Source: Clostridiales bacterium (GTDB lineage Bacteria; Bacillota; Clostridia; Christensenellales; Aristaeellaceae). From it: a DNA stretch of 47,216 bases. This document shows positions 16,907-26,835 of this stretch, piece by piece; the first letter of the stretch is position 1; each line of letters starts with the position of its first letter. The position numbers were made by a program, and so were the translations under genes. The notes under the pieces are model-generated. The model saw only the letters and a program-made list of their open reading frames with translations. It ran no database searches and was not told the origin of the DNA. The DNA lies in the NCBI GenBank assembly GCA_012729115.1, contig JAAYDR010000043.1, forward strand, positions 1-47,216, given 5' to 3'.

Positions 16907-19471
16907 TTATCGTCCGATCCGCTTAAGCGTCGCCTGCCATCCCAGGTCGATGGCCTTTTGATGGGAGGTCGCATAGGGCCCGATCGCTTTTACCTGTTGC
17001 TCGGTACGGGGGAAGTGGATGCACAGGTGCCCTGGGAAGTTATTGTTCTTGATGTGGTAGGTTTCATGGGGTGTATTATGAGTGGAAGCCATGTACACAG
17101 TGCCATCGCTGAACACAACCCATACCGCCTTCGGACTCCAGGTGGTAATCCCGCCGAAAGCCCGGTTCATGCTGGCGGTATCATTTGCGGTGAGAGGCTC
17201 CGCATCCGCGTGGGCTCCGATACTGAAAATATTCAGCTGCCAACTGATACCTGTTACAAAGTCATATACCGTCACATTGGGGTAGATCTTGCAGCGGGCC
17301 TTGATTTCAGTATACCAGTTAGCATATCGCACATTGGCCGGGTTGGGTGCACCGGTCAGGCTTAAAGCCGGCGCTTTGGTGGATGTGGAGGCAGAATCTG
17401 CCTTCTTGGCAGTGCTGCTGTTAAGCTTGGCAAGGGTCAGACTGCCAGCAATGCCGTCTGCCGTGAGGCTATTGCGTTTTTGGAACGCAATTAAGGCCAG
17501 GCTTGTTTTTGAACCGAACTTGCCATCTGCTGTGCCGGTCAGATAGCCCAGGGCAATCAGGCGGAGCTGTAAGTCCTTGACGGAGGCGCTCACCATACCT
17601 TCCTTGAGGATGGTGGCGGTCTGCACCGTCTTCTTCACCACAGCGGTGGCATACAGCGTGGACTGGGTTTTGGCTCCGGCAACCCCATCCCCGATGAGGT
17701 TATTGGCCTTCTGAAAGGCGATCAGGGCACTTTTGGTACCTACACCGAACTTGCCGTCTGCTACGCCAGTCAGATATCCCAACTCGATCAAACGGTTTTG
17801 AAGAGCGGTTACGTCGCTGCCGGTACTTCCATAGCGAAGTGTTATTCCCGGAGCTACAAGGGCGCTGCCCCGGACAGCACTTTCACTGTACAGCACGCTC
17901 TGGGTCTGGAAACCCGCCTTGCCGTCCACCGCCAGGCCATTGGCCTTTTGGAAAGCGCGTACCGCAGTGATATCATCCTCCAGATACACACCGTCCAGAC
18001 GGGAAGAATAATACCCCAAGTCCATCAATCGTTGCTGAAGCTGCTTGACAGCATTGCCTCTGGACCCTGCCATAATGACTACCGTTGTCTCTGGCGTCAA
18101 AGGAGCGGTTGTGACAACAGGGATGGCAGTCGCCATGGCGCTTGGTGCGTTAATCCCAAAGAGCACAGCCCGGGTCTGAATCCCGCACACCCCATCCTCC
18201 TTCAATGAGCTCTTCTTCTGAAAAGCCTTGAGGGCCTTGACACTGGAAGCGCCAAACTTACCGTCCACCTTGCCGTCATAATAGCCCAGATCCTTAAGTC
18301 GCTGCTGTACCGTCTTGGCATCTTCACCCTTGTCCCCTTCCCGGACAATCCCAGTGGGTTGGGCGGAAACAGGCATAGGGGTGGGGGTGACGATGGTGCC
18401 GGCAGAAAGGGCTGTGGCACCAAACAGCCTATCCTGGGTGGCTGAATCCGCCTCGCCCGTCACACGCATGTCATGCAGCAGCTGAAAATCCTTGATTGCC
18501 TGAACAGTGGCCTTATCGCAGGTTCCGCTGACTTCGCCCAAGTAAAATCCGAGCTCCTTAAGCCGTGCCTGAAGTTTTTGCACAGGCTCCCCCACCTTGC
18601 CGGACGTGATGGTAAAGCCCGGAAGGGGGGGGATGGTTTTCAGGATTTTACGATAGCCCTGAGGGTTCTTGGGGGTGCCCTCATAAAGCAGAAGCTGGAA
18701 ATTGCCATCGGCGATGCCATCCTGCTTCAAGCCATTTCTTTTTTTACAGGCATTCACGGCCTCTTCTGTTTGAGCTCCATATTTGGAATCAATTTTGCCT
18801 TTGTAATAGGTAAGCTCCGTCAGGGCCTCCTGCAATGCTTTCACCATCGCCCCGGCACTCCCCTTTTGCAGAGTGCCATACTTGGCAGCCTCCGGGCTGG
18901 GTGTGGTCTCCGCTTTTGGCGTGGGGGTTGGGATGTTGGCAAGATTCACATAGGAGCTCACCACATAGCCTGTCTTGCCTTTGTACTTCACTTTGGCAAA
19001 GCCAGTGGAGGTAAGGCTTACAACAGTCACCACCTCATCCCTGGGGATGGACAACAGTACATCGGCGGTGGCATTGTCTGTTTTACGAAGCTTGACCCGG
19101 TCAATGGTATTGGTGTCATAAGGGTACTTGTCCACAGCCGACGGTGCCGGCTGGGAGGAGGCGACTGTGGGCCCCGGGTCGGCTGCGGGAGATACGCCGT
19201 CTACATATTCCTTCAGGGCATAGCCGGTAACGGTTCCAACTTTGATCTGGTAATAGGAGCCGGACACACCCAGGATGGTGATGCTATCACCAGCTTGCAG
19301 GCGCTTCACCACCACCGCTGAGGAACTGGCGGATTTGCGCAGGTTTACATTCTCCCCGCATGTTGTATCATAGGGATAGGCAGCGGCCAATGCGGACCAA
19401 CTGATAGACGCCAGCCAAATGAAGCACAGCAACCCTGCCACCCAGCGGCTTGTCCTTGCGCCCTGTCTCAT
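16907..19471 (-). CDS. Secreted SH3/peptidoglycan-binding repeat protein with L,D-transpeptidase-like C-terminus
   Basis: 854 residues. A signal peptide (cut near ALAAA, about residue 30) is followed by two bacterial SH3 domains (31-90, 115-175), each starting YPYDT. Then come six PG_binding_1 repeats of about 60 residues (pattern LQxRLxxLGYYxGxxDGKFGxxTxxAxxAFQKxNxLxxDGxAGxxTxxxL) joined by Pro/Thr-rich linkers. The last 150 residues (VYDFVTGISWQLN...TYHIKNNNFPGHLCIHF) resemble a YkuD-type fold in which GHLCIHF stands in for the usual SHGCIRL catalytic segment. Probable cell-wall or cortex enzyme. ATG 19471 (GGAGGG) is chosen; an in-frame ATG at 19501 lies at the predicted transcript start. 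Confidence 0.85.
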   Translation of the reverse strand: MRQGARTSRWVAGLLCFIWLASISWSALAAAYPYDTTCGENVNLRKSASSSAVVVKRLQAGDSITILGVSGSYYQIKVGTVTGYALKEYVDGVSPAADPGPTVASSQPAPSAVDKYPYDTNTIDRVKLRKTDNATADVLLSIPRDEVVTVVSLTSTGFAKVKYKGKTGYVVSSYVNLANIPTPTPKAETTPSPEAAKYGTLQKGSAGAMVKALQEALTELTYYKGKIDSKYGAQTEEAVNACKKRNGLKQDGIADGNFQLLLYEGTPKNPQGYRKILKTIPPLPGFTITSGKVGEPVQKLQARLKELGFYLGEVSGTCDKATVQAIKDFQLLHDMRVTGEADSATQDRLFGATALSAGTIVTPTPMPVSAQPTGIVREGDKGEDAKTVQQRLKDLGYYDGKVDGKFGASSVKALKAFQKKSSLKEDGVCGIQTRAVLFGINAPSAMATAIPVVTTAPLTPETTVVIMAGSRGNAVKQLQQRLMDLGYYSSRLDGVYLEDDITAVRAFQKANGLAVDGKAGFQTQSVLYSESAVRGSALVAPGITLRYGSTGSDVTALQNRLIELGYLTGVADGKFGVGTKSALIAFQKANNLIGDGVAGAKTQSTLYATAVVKKTVQTATILKEGMVSASVKDLQLRLIALGYLTGTADGKFGSKTSLALIAFQKRNSLTADGIAGSLTLAKLNSSTAKKADSASTSTKAPALSLTGAPNPANVRYANWYTEIKARCKIYPNVTVYDFVTGISWQLNIFSIGAHADAEPLTANDTASMNRAFGGITTWSPKAVWVVFSDGTVYMASTHNTPHETYHIKNNNFPGHLCIHFPRTEQQVKAIGPYATSHQKAIDLGWQATLKRIGR

Positions 19472-19510
19472 CTTGCACCCTCCCATTGGGACATACTTCA
19501 TATCATCACC

Positions 19511-19539
19511 ATTTTATGTCAGTTCCATAAAGGTGTCAA
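19511..19539 (-). promoter_or_regulatory. Promoter of the peptidoglycan-binding protein gene
   Basis: A perfect TTGACA, a 17-base spacer and TAAAAT on the minus strand. Just upstream (19550-19563) lies the inverted repeat TTACAT-AG-ATGTAA, a possible activator site. Confidence 0.75.
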
Positions 19540-19572
19540 GGCGAATATGTTACATAGATGTAATATTACCCC

Positions 19573-20265
19573 CTATAATTTCCTGGGAATCATTCTGGCC
19601 TTCTTGCTGCGGCCAAGTTTCTTACGCACATAGGCTTCAGCCTCCGGGTAGAGGCCTGTGGGGCAGGTTACCACCATTACCTGCCAATAGCTGGGCTGAA
19701 AGAACAGGAGCTGCCGTGTCTCCCGCCAGCAACGCACCCGGCGCACATCCTGCCAATGTATTTCTACCCTGTGAATCAGCATGGGGCCGGGCACAACATC
19801 CCGCTGAGGGTTGAGTTTCTCCACAGCCTGCGGGGAGAGAAAGCGGGCGTACAGCCTGATGGCTGTGGGGTTCTGGAGGTAGGTATCTCTGCGTACCCCC
19901 TCCTTGTCAAGGGTGAAATGAACTACCTCCGGACCCTGAATGAGCAAGATTAGCATCATGAGCAACAGCATAACACCCAAAGCCGTCACCAGCGTCCAGA
20001 AAAAGCCCTGTAAAAACAATGCCTGAATTCCCCTGCCACCGCTGAGCACGCCCTCCAGCAGCAAACTCAGCACCGCAACAAGAAAGAGCACCGGCAGCAC
20101 CACCCGCAAGGCATGGTTCCACGCAAACCAATCCCGCACAGGAATTCTTCCGATCTGGAAGGATAGTCTCTCATTCGTTTTACTGAGCTTTCCGGCGCAG
20201 AAAGGACAGGCATCTCCCAGTGGAACCTCCCTTTTACATCTGCGGCAATAATTCATCATGGACAT
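19573..20265 (-). CDS. Zinc-ribbon membrane protein of unknown function
   Basis: 230 residues. The N-terminus is a zinc ribbon, CRRC (7-10) and CPFC (20-23). Two membrane helices follow (about 53-75 and 83-110), then a soluble domain of about 120 residues (VVHFTLDKEGV; YWQVMVVTCPTGLYPEAEAYVRKKLG) that has a PH-like strand pattern by eye. Basic residues at the C-terminus end in RKL. The start at 20265 has GGAGG 7 bases upstream. It is divergent from the LysM/collagen-like gene and lies downstream of no co-directional gene. No function is known to me. Confidence 0.7.
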   Translation of the reverse strand: MSMMNYCRRCKREVPLGDACPFCAGKLSKTNERLSFQIGRIPVRDWFAWNHALRVVLPVLFLVAVLSLLLEGVLSGGRGIQALFLQGFFWTLVTALGVMLLLMMLILLIQGPEVVHFTLDKEGVRRDTYLQNPTAIRLYARFLSPQAVEKLNPQRDVVPGPMLIHRVEIHWQDVRRVRCWRETRQLLFFQPSYWQVMVVTCPTGLYPEAEAYVRKKLGRSKKARMIPRKL

Positions 20266-20310
20266 TTTGTTTCCTCCAAGCATCCCTGCAAACAGGCACT
20301 TTCTTCCATT

Positions 20311-20328
20311 CCCCATCATACAATGGGG
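20311..20328 (+). promoter_or_regulatory. Promoter with overlapping inverted repeat, possibly mother-cell sigma type
   Basis: CATACAAT (20317-20324), as in SigE/SigK -10 elements, lies inside the inverted repeat CCCCAT-CATACA-ATGGGG. A CAC at 17 bases upstream fits a loose SigK -35, but no ATATT is seen for SigE. It sits 30 bases before the LysM protein start. Confidence 0.35.
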
Positions 20329-20355
20329 AGAGAACACCTGGAAAGGAGCATTTCG

Positions 20356-21015
20356 ATGATACGGCCAACCATGTCCGGAACTACTCCCTCCGAAAGAATC
20401 TGCGCTGAGGAATACATCGTTAAAAAAGGTGACAGCTTCTACCTGATCAGTCATAAGCTTGGCGTGCCCTTACGGGATCTGCTGGCTGCCAACCGGGACA
20501 TACATCCTGCCCGTCTGATGGTGGGCGATGTTCTGTGCATCCCCAGAGAAGAGGACGACAGCGTTCAAAATGGCGCAACCGGCAAAACGGGAGCCACAGG
20601 GGTGACTGGTCCCACCGGTGAAACCGGGCCCACAGAGGTCACGCCTCCCGAGGATACATCAGGTGGAGTAGAAACCGGGCCCACTGGACCCAACTGCCCT
20701 GTAGAAGAACAGCACACCGTACAAGCCGGTCAAACCGTGGCCGATCTCCAACTGCGCAATCTGGTAAGCCGTAACACAATCGCTACCGCCAACCCCAATG
20801 TCAATCTGGAACAGCTTGCTCCCGGCCAGGTGTTATGCATCCCCACGGAGAACATCCCCTGCACCGTGCCTCCAACCTATACACTGAAAGAGAATGACAC
20901 GCTGGAAACCGTAGCCATCCGCTTTAATCTGCCGGTGGCATCTTTACTGCGGGCCAATCCTTGCCTGGCTCCCCAGGACTTTGAATGCGGTGTGACCGTC
21001 ATCCTGCCTTCATAA
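20356..21015 (+). CDS. Triple LysM protein with collagen-like repeat
   Basis: 219 residues. LysM1 (about 20-63, YIVKKGDSFYLISHKLGVPLRDLLAANRD) is followed by seven uninterrupted G-X-T triplets (73-93), a short acidic linker and GPTGPN. LysM2 (119-163) and LysM3 (175-217) follow. Each LysM contains VLCIP or an equivalent ending. There is no signal peptide, which fits a spore coat/exosporium protein assembled from the mother cell rather than a secreted one; this is inference, helped by the possible mother-cell promoter. ATG 20356 has AAAGGAG. The stop codon abuts the stop of the SNF2 gene on the other strand with no space between. Confidence 0.85.
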   Translation: MIRPTMSGTTPSERICAEEYIVKKGDSFYLISHKLGVPLRDLLAANRDIHPARLMVGDVLCIPREEDDSVQNGATGKTGATGVTGPTGETGPTEVTPPEDTSGGVETGPTGPNCPVEEQHTVQAGQTVADLQLRNLVSRNTIATANPNVNLEQLAPGQVLCIPTENIPCTVPPTYTLKENDTLETVAIRFNLPVASLLRANPCLAPQDFECGVTVILPS

Positions 21016-22782
21016 TCAGCCTGCATCCTCCAGCAGTCTTTCTACCAGACGCTGGACATACTGCCGTACATATTGTGCATCGGAGAAGACGCTTTCCTGG
21101 CTCTTGGGCTCATCCCCCATCAGAGCCACGAATTGACTCACCTTTAGGCCCAATGCGTCCTGCATGTCCTGATCACTGCCGCCTTGGGAGACAAGGTAGT
21201 AACAAAGGATGGAATCTTGTTGACCCATCCGGTGAGCCCGGTCTTCCGCCTGACTGTGCACAGCCGGTGACCAATCCAGTTCACCAAAAACCACGCAGGT
21301 AGCCTGCTGCAGGTTAAGCCCTGCCGCTGCCCGCAGGGAGATACAGCATAATGGGGTGCGGCCTTCCATAAAACGCTCCACAGAGCGCTCCTTCTGCGCG
21401 GTGGTTTCACGACCCGTAATAAAGGCCGGTGAAAAACCGTGCAGTTCCTTTTTATACAGGTCCATCACCTGATGGTGGTGGGCAAAAAGCAGCACCCGCT
21501 CTCCGTTCTCCAGCAGGGCTCGGACAAACTGAGCCACATAGGGGGCCTTGGCAATTCCGGTGGCCTGCCGTTCACCCTGCTCCACCTCCATCTCCATCAT
21601 CGCACGCTGGGAGGCGTTGAGTTCCGGTTCAGCCTTCAGTTGGCGCAGCTTCTCGGCCACGGGCTGCATCAGTTTTCGATAGGTCACATCATCACTGTCG
21701 ATGGGCATCACCAGGCGGCGCTTGGGTGGCAGGTCCTTGAGCACATCCTGTTTCACGCGGCGCAACATGAGACCCTCCCGGCGCAGGAACTCACCCAGCA
21801 ACTCCGGCTTGGCCACAATCTGGTTACCATAACCGTAGCACCATTCCCTGGTGAAGCTCTCATAATCACCCAAAAAGTGGAAATCCAAAATATTGACCAC
21901 ATTCCAGATCTCAGCACCCCGGTTGTAAATGGGGGTACCGCTAAGCCCCACAATCCGTTGGGCATTCTGGGCCAAGAGGCTGGCGGCGGAGTACTTTTCT
22001 GTGCCGCTGTGGCGCAACTCCTGAATCTCGTCGAAAATTACCGTTTCAAAGCCATACTGAGGCAAAGTGTCCTTCCACCCCCGCAAAAGCAGATAATGCA
22101 TGAGATAGATATCCGCCATGGGAAGCTGGTAGGGCTTGAGGCCCTTCACAGTATGTACTGCTACGGGGCCGCCGCCTGGTTTGCGCAGGAATCGAGCGAT
22201 CTCGCTCTCCCAGTTACGCAGCAGATGAGCCGGAGCAATGACGATCACGGGATACCCCTGGGTGTGAGAGAGCATAGCCAGAGCTTGAACCGTCTTGCCC
22301 AAACCCATTTCATCCGCCAGGAGGCAACGATCGCTTCGCAGCAAAAAGGCCAAGCCCTCCTCCTGAAAGCCTGCCAGCTTTCCTTGAAACACATGAGGCA
22401 CGGGGGAAATCCGATCAGGGGCATGAAGAGCACTCTCCCTCATCACCACATATTCACGGGCTTGAAAGAGCGCCTCTCGCCAGCGCTCCATATCCTTTTC
22501 CTTTACTACCAAGGGATAGCGGAGCATCAGCCAGTTCAAATCCCCTATTACCCTCCGGTGGGCACTAAAGCGTGCTTCCCCCCGACGATTGGTTTCTGTG
22601 CCTGGAAACAGGCGCTTGCATAGCTCCGTGACCACAGGGTCTGCCTTCACAACCCAGCATTTGCGCTTGGGCTGATAGGATAAGGTGCCATAGACCCGGT
22701 ATACAGGATTATGCTCCCGTTGAGCTCCACTGCCATCCGCCAGATAGGGCGGGAGAAAGAATTCCCCTGCGTCACCATTCAT
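21016..22782 (-). CDS. SNF2-family ATPase/helicase-like protein
   Basis: 588 residues. Walker A LADEMGLGKTVQALAML, the DEAH-box variant FDEIQELRHSG, motif III SGTPIYN and the C-terminal helicase half with ISLRAAAGLNLQQATCV and DRAHRMGQQ make a complete SNF2 motor. There is no bromo, SWIM or other extra domain; the 170-residue N-terminal part is short. It is smaller than typical bacterial RapA (about 970). ATG 22782 overlaps the stop of the upstream nuclease gene by 4 bases (ATGA), so the two are translated together. It is the last gene of the run fRMsr-folT-nth-obgE-yhbY-nuclease-SNF2. Confidence 0.93.
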   Translation of the reverse strand: MNGDAGEFFLPPYLADGSGAQREHNPVYRVYGTLSYQPKRKCWVVKADPVVTELCKRLFPGTETNRRGEARFSAHRRVIGDLNWLMLRYPLVVKEKDMERWREALFQAREYVVMRESALHAPDRISPVPHVFQGKLAGFQEEGLAFLLRSDRCLLADEMGLGKTVQALAMLSHTQGYPVIVIAPAHLLRNWESEIARFLRKPGGGPVAVHTVKGLKPYQLPMADIYLMHYLLLRGWKDTLPQYGFETVIFDEIQELRHSGTEKYSAASLLAQNAQRIVGLSGTPIYNRGAEIWNVVNILDFHFLGDYESFTREWCYGYGNQIVAKPELLGEFLRREGLMLRRVKQDVLKDLPPKRRLVMPIDSDDVTYRKLMQPVAEKLRQLKAEPELNASQRAMMEMEVEQGERQATGIAKAPYVAQFVRALLENGERVLLFAHHHQVMDLYKKELHGFSPAFITGRETTAQKERSVERFMEGRTPLCCISLRAAAGLNLQQATCVVFGELDWSPAVHSQAEDRAHRMGQQDSILCYYLVSQGGSDQDMQDALGLKVSQFVALMGDEPKSQESVFSDAQYVRQYVQRLVERLLEDAG

Positions 22783-23141
22783 GGCAGGGCCACCCCCCAA
22801 AGCTGCGGTAGAGTCAAGACATCAACGGGCTTGCCGCCCAATGTCTCCGGCAACTTCACATACCGCTGGGAAATGACGATGAGGGCAGATATGCTCTTGC
22901 AGGCGGCGTATCGCAACAGCTGCGCCTGAATGAGGCCGGTGTCCGGCTTTCCCTTTTTTATCTCGATCCCTACATCCCCCACCAGAAAATCGATACGGCA
23001 GCCCTTACCAATCACAGCCTCATGGGTAAAAGAAAACCCGGCCTCCAGCAACCGCTCCCGGACCATCCGGTGAATATCAATTTCATAGGGTGCAAAAGGA
23101 GGTCGCATGGCCAAAAGGGCTTCCCAAACCGCCTCTCTCAT
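22779..23141 (-). CDS. Small PD-(D/E)XK nuclease-like protein
   Basis: 120 residues. The motif GKGCRIDFLVGDVGIEIKKGK has the classic spacing of PD-(D/E)XK enzymes: Asp in IDFL and E-I-K in the next strand. An N-terminal helix supplies a Glu (EIDIHRMVRERL). The final part (ALIVISQRYVKLP) is a core strand followed by a surface helix. Small single-domain members of this fold include VRR-NUC, archaeal Holliday-junction resolvase-like and DUF-type proteins; it cannot be placed further. The start at 23141 has AAAGGAGGT. It overlaps the SNF2 gene by ATGA, suggesting one functional unit. Confidence 0.8.
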   Translation of the reverse strand: MREAVWEALLAMRPPFAPYEIDIHRMVRERLLEAGFSFTHEAVIGKGCRIDFLVGDVGIEIKKGKPDTGLIQAQLLRYAACKSISALIVISQRYVKLPETLGGKPVDVLTLPQLWGVALP

Positions 23142-23194
23142 CCAGGGACCTCCTTTCGTGTTCTGCTCTGCTGGTCGAATTACTGCCAATCGAC

Positions 23195-23485
23195 CTACAG
23201 CATAATGCGTTTGTTCTCCCGGCTCTCCTTATAGAGCACAAAGCGCCTGCCAATGCACTGTACGCTTTGGGCATGGACTTCCCGGCATAGAATTTCTGAG
23301 GCTTCCTTGGCGGTGAGCTCACAACCATTCTGCACCGCGCATTTGATGAGCTCCCGTGCCTCCAGGGCGTCATAGGCCTCCTTCACAGTATGCTGGGTAA
23401 CACCGTCCTTGCCGATGTAAAGAATGGTATCCAGGGTGTTGGCGATGCTCCTCAGCATAGCCCTTTGCTTGCTGGTCAGTTCCAT
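23195..23485 (-). CDS. yhbY: YhbY family RNA-binding (CRM-domain) protein
   Basis: 96 residues, one CRM domain, as in E. coli YhbY, which binds pre-50S ribosomal particles. MELTSKQRAMLRSIANTLDTILYIGKDGVT and LEARELIKCAVQNGCE are typical; the conserved GxxG loop appears as IGKDG. The gene follows obgE by 12 bases, the common clostridial order for these two ribosome-assembly factors. AAGGAGAA precedes the ATG. Confidence 0.95.
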   Translation of the reverse strand: MELTSKQRAMLRSIANTLDTILYIGKDGVTQHTVKEAYDALEARELIKCAVQNGCELTAKEASEILCREVHAQSVQCIGRRFVLYKESRENKRIML

Positions 23486-23497
23486 GATAGCTTCTCC

Positions 23498-25535
<2,038 letters not shown>

Positions 25536-25539
<4 letters not shown>

Positions 25540-26105
25540 GGCTTGTCCTCCCCTTCGTTGATCGGGTCTGCGTTCTTCTCCTCTTCCTTTGCCTGGGAAA
25601 AGAGCCTGGTCTGACCCAAACCCCGGGCTACGTAATAAACCACAACGATGGATATGGGGATGTCGATCAGGTAAGTCAGTAACCGGCCTTCCACCAGCAC
25701 CCAATACCCTTTTGGGATAAAGTAGGTTAGCCAATAGGAATTGAGAAAAAGGTTTATCAGGGCAACGCAAACGCAGGTAACTGCCACCCGCCACCAGGCA
25801 GCCTTTTTACGGTACAGCATCAAACCGTAGACCAGACCTGTAAGGGCATAGGTGAGGGTGAAGCCAGGAAAATACGCCCCGGATGGAAACAATTGTGCAC
25901 CGAAGAAATCTCCCAGAGCCCCCACAGTAATGGCCCATGGGAAGCCCAGAAATACTCCTGCCATGGCTACAGGCAGGAAGCCAAAATTGAATTGCTTGGT
26001 GGGCAATGGAATCTGTACCAGATTTCCCATAACAATCTGCATTGCCACCAGCAACGCTGTACAGGTGATCTTCTCTGTGGCGGATAACCTTCTCTGCCTT
26101 GTCAT
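25536..26105 (-). CDS. folT: Folate-type ECF transporter S component
   Basis: 189 residues, six membrane helices. The segment FPSGAYFPGFTLTYALTGLVYG and the late NSYWLTYF / LLTYLIDIPISI match FolT-type substrate-binding proteins of ECF transporters; the AxxA-type docking motif is in TALLVAMQIVMGN. EcfA/EcfT must be encoded elsewhere. The start is the second of two adjacent ATGs, which is better spaced from GAGGG. The acidic cytoplasmic tail (AKEEEKNADPINEGEDKP) is unremarkable. Its stop overlaps nth. Confidence 0.85.
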
Positions 26106-26168
26106 CATAACCCTCTACATTCATCATCCTTGATCAATATTGCGAGTACTATGCAGCCAGACATCATT

Positions 26169-26666
26169 TCACCAGTCACAGCCCTCACCCAGCAGTTCGG
26201 CCAGTTTTTCAAGGCCCTGCCTGTCCTGCTCATCAAAGCGATCCGGCACCGGACTGTCGATATCCAGCACTCCCACTATCTTCTCTCCGCAAAAAATCGG
26301 CACAACAATCTCAGATCGGGAGGCATCATCGCAGGCAATATGCCCTGCAAAGGAATGCACATCCGGCACCACCTGGGTCTGGCCTCTCACTACCGCCGTG
26401 CCGCACACGCCCTTGCCCGGAAGAATTCGCACACAAGCAGGTTTCCCCTGGAAAGGGCCCAGTACCAGCTCGCTGCCCCGCAGAAGGTAAAACCCAACCC
26501 AGTTGATTGTCTCCAGGGCCAAAGCCAGCAAAGCCGACACGTTGGCAAGATTGGCAATGACATCCCTTTCTCCCTCCAGCAATCCTTTCGTCTGGACGGA
26601 AAGCAGCGTGTACAGTGCACCCTTATCCTTGGGATACTCCCAGGTCAGCCTGTGATCCAAATCCAT
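26169..26666 (-). CDS. Free methionine-(R)-sulfoxide reductase, GAF type
   Basis: 165 residues, one GAF domain, fRMsr family (E. coli MsrC/YebR). The three redox cysteines are at the family positions: C78 (PACVRI), C88 (KGVCGT) and C112 ([15 protein letters not shown]). [14 protein letters not shown] follows as usual. It reduces free methionine-R-sulfoxide with thioredoxin. ATG 26666 has AAGGGGG. It is the first gene of the minus-strand run into folT, 63 bases apart. Confidence 0.92.
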   Translation of the reverse strand: MDLDHRLTWEYPKDKGALYTLLSVQTKGLLEGERDVIANLANVSALLALALETINWVGFYLLRGSELVLGPFQGKPACVRILPGKGVCGTAVVRGQTQVVPDVHSFAGHIACDDASRSEIVVPIFCGEKIVGVLDIDSPVPDRFDEQDRQGLEKLAELLGEGCDW

Positions 26667-26693
26667 GCCCCCTTGTATAGCGCTTCCTGCCAC

Positions 26694-26721
26694 AGTATAC
26701 CATTTTCTCCATCGGCTGCAA
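26694..26721 (-). promoter_or_regulatory. Promoter of fRMsr and probably the following operon
   Basis: TTGCAG, a 16-base spacer and TATACT on the minus strand, 27 bases before the ATG. It is back to back with the icd promoter. Confidence 0.5.
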
Positions 26722-26768
26722 AGCGTCATTTCTTTGATTCTCCTGCTGTTCTTTTGCTGTATCCCGCC

Positions 26769-26798
26769 TTGCGCCTCTCATCCAATACCCTGTACAAT
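26769..26798 (+). promoter_or_regulatory. icd promoter candidate
   Basis: TTGCGC, an 18-base spacer and TACAAT, about 38 bases before the icd start. Confidence 0.5.
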
Positions 26799-26835
26799 AG
26801 CAAGGACTTGCAGCCCTGACCAGCAAGAGGAAAGG

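Noticed and set aside
18000-19400. Nucleotide repeats in the peptidoglycan-binding gene as a possible CRISPR or mobile repeat
   Set aside because: The periodicity follows the protein repeats of about 60 residues and diverges at the DNA level.
21439-22623. A 394-codon open frame antisense to the SNF2 gene
   Set aside because: Shadow frame; the SNF2 motifs on the minus strand are complete and continuous.
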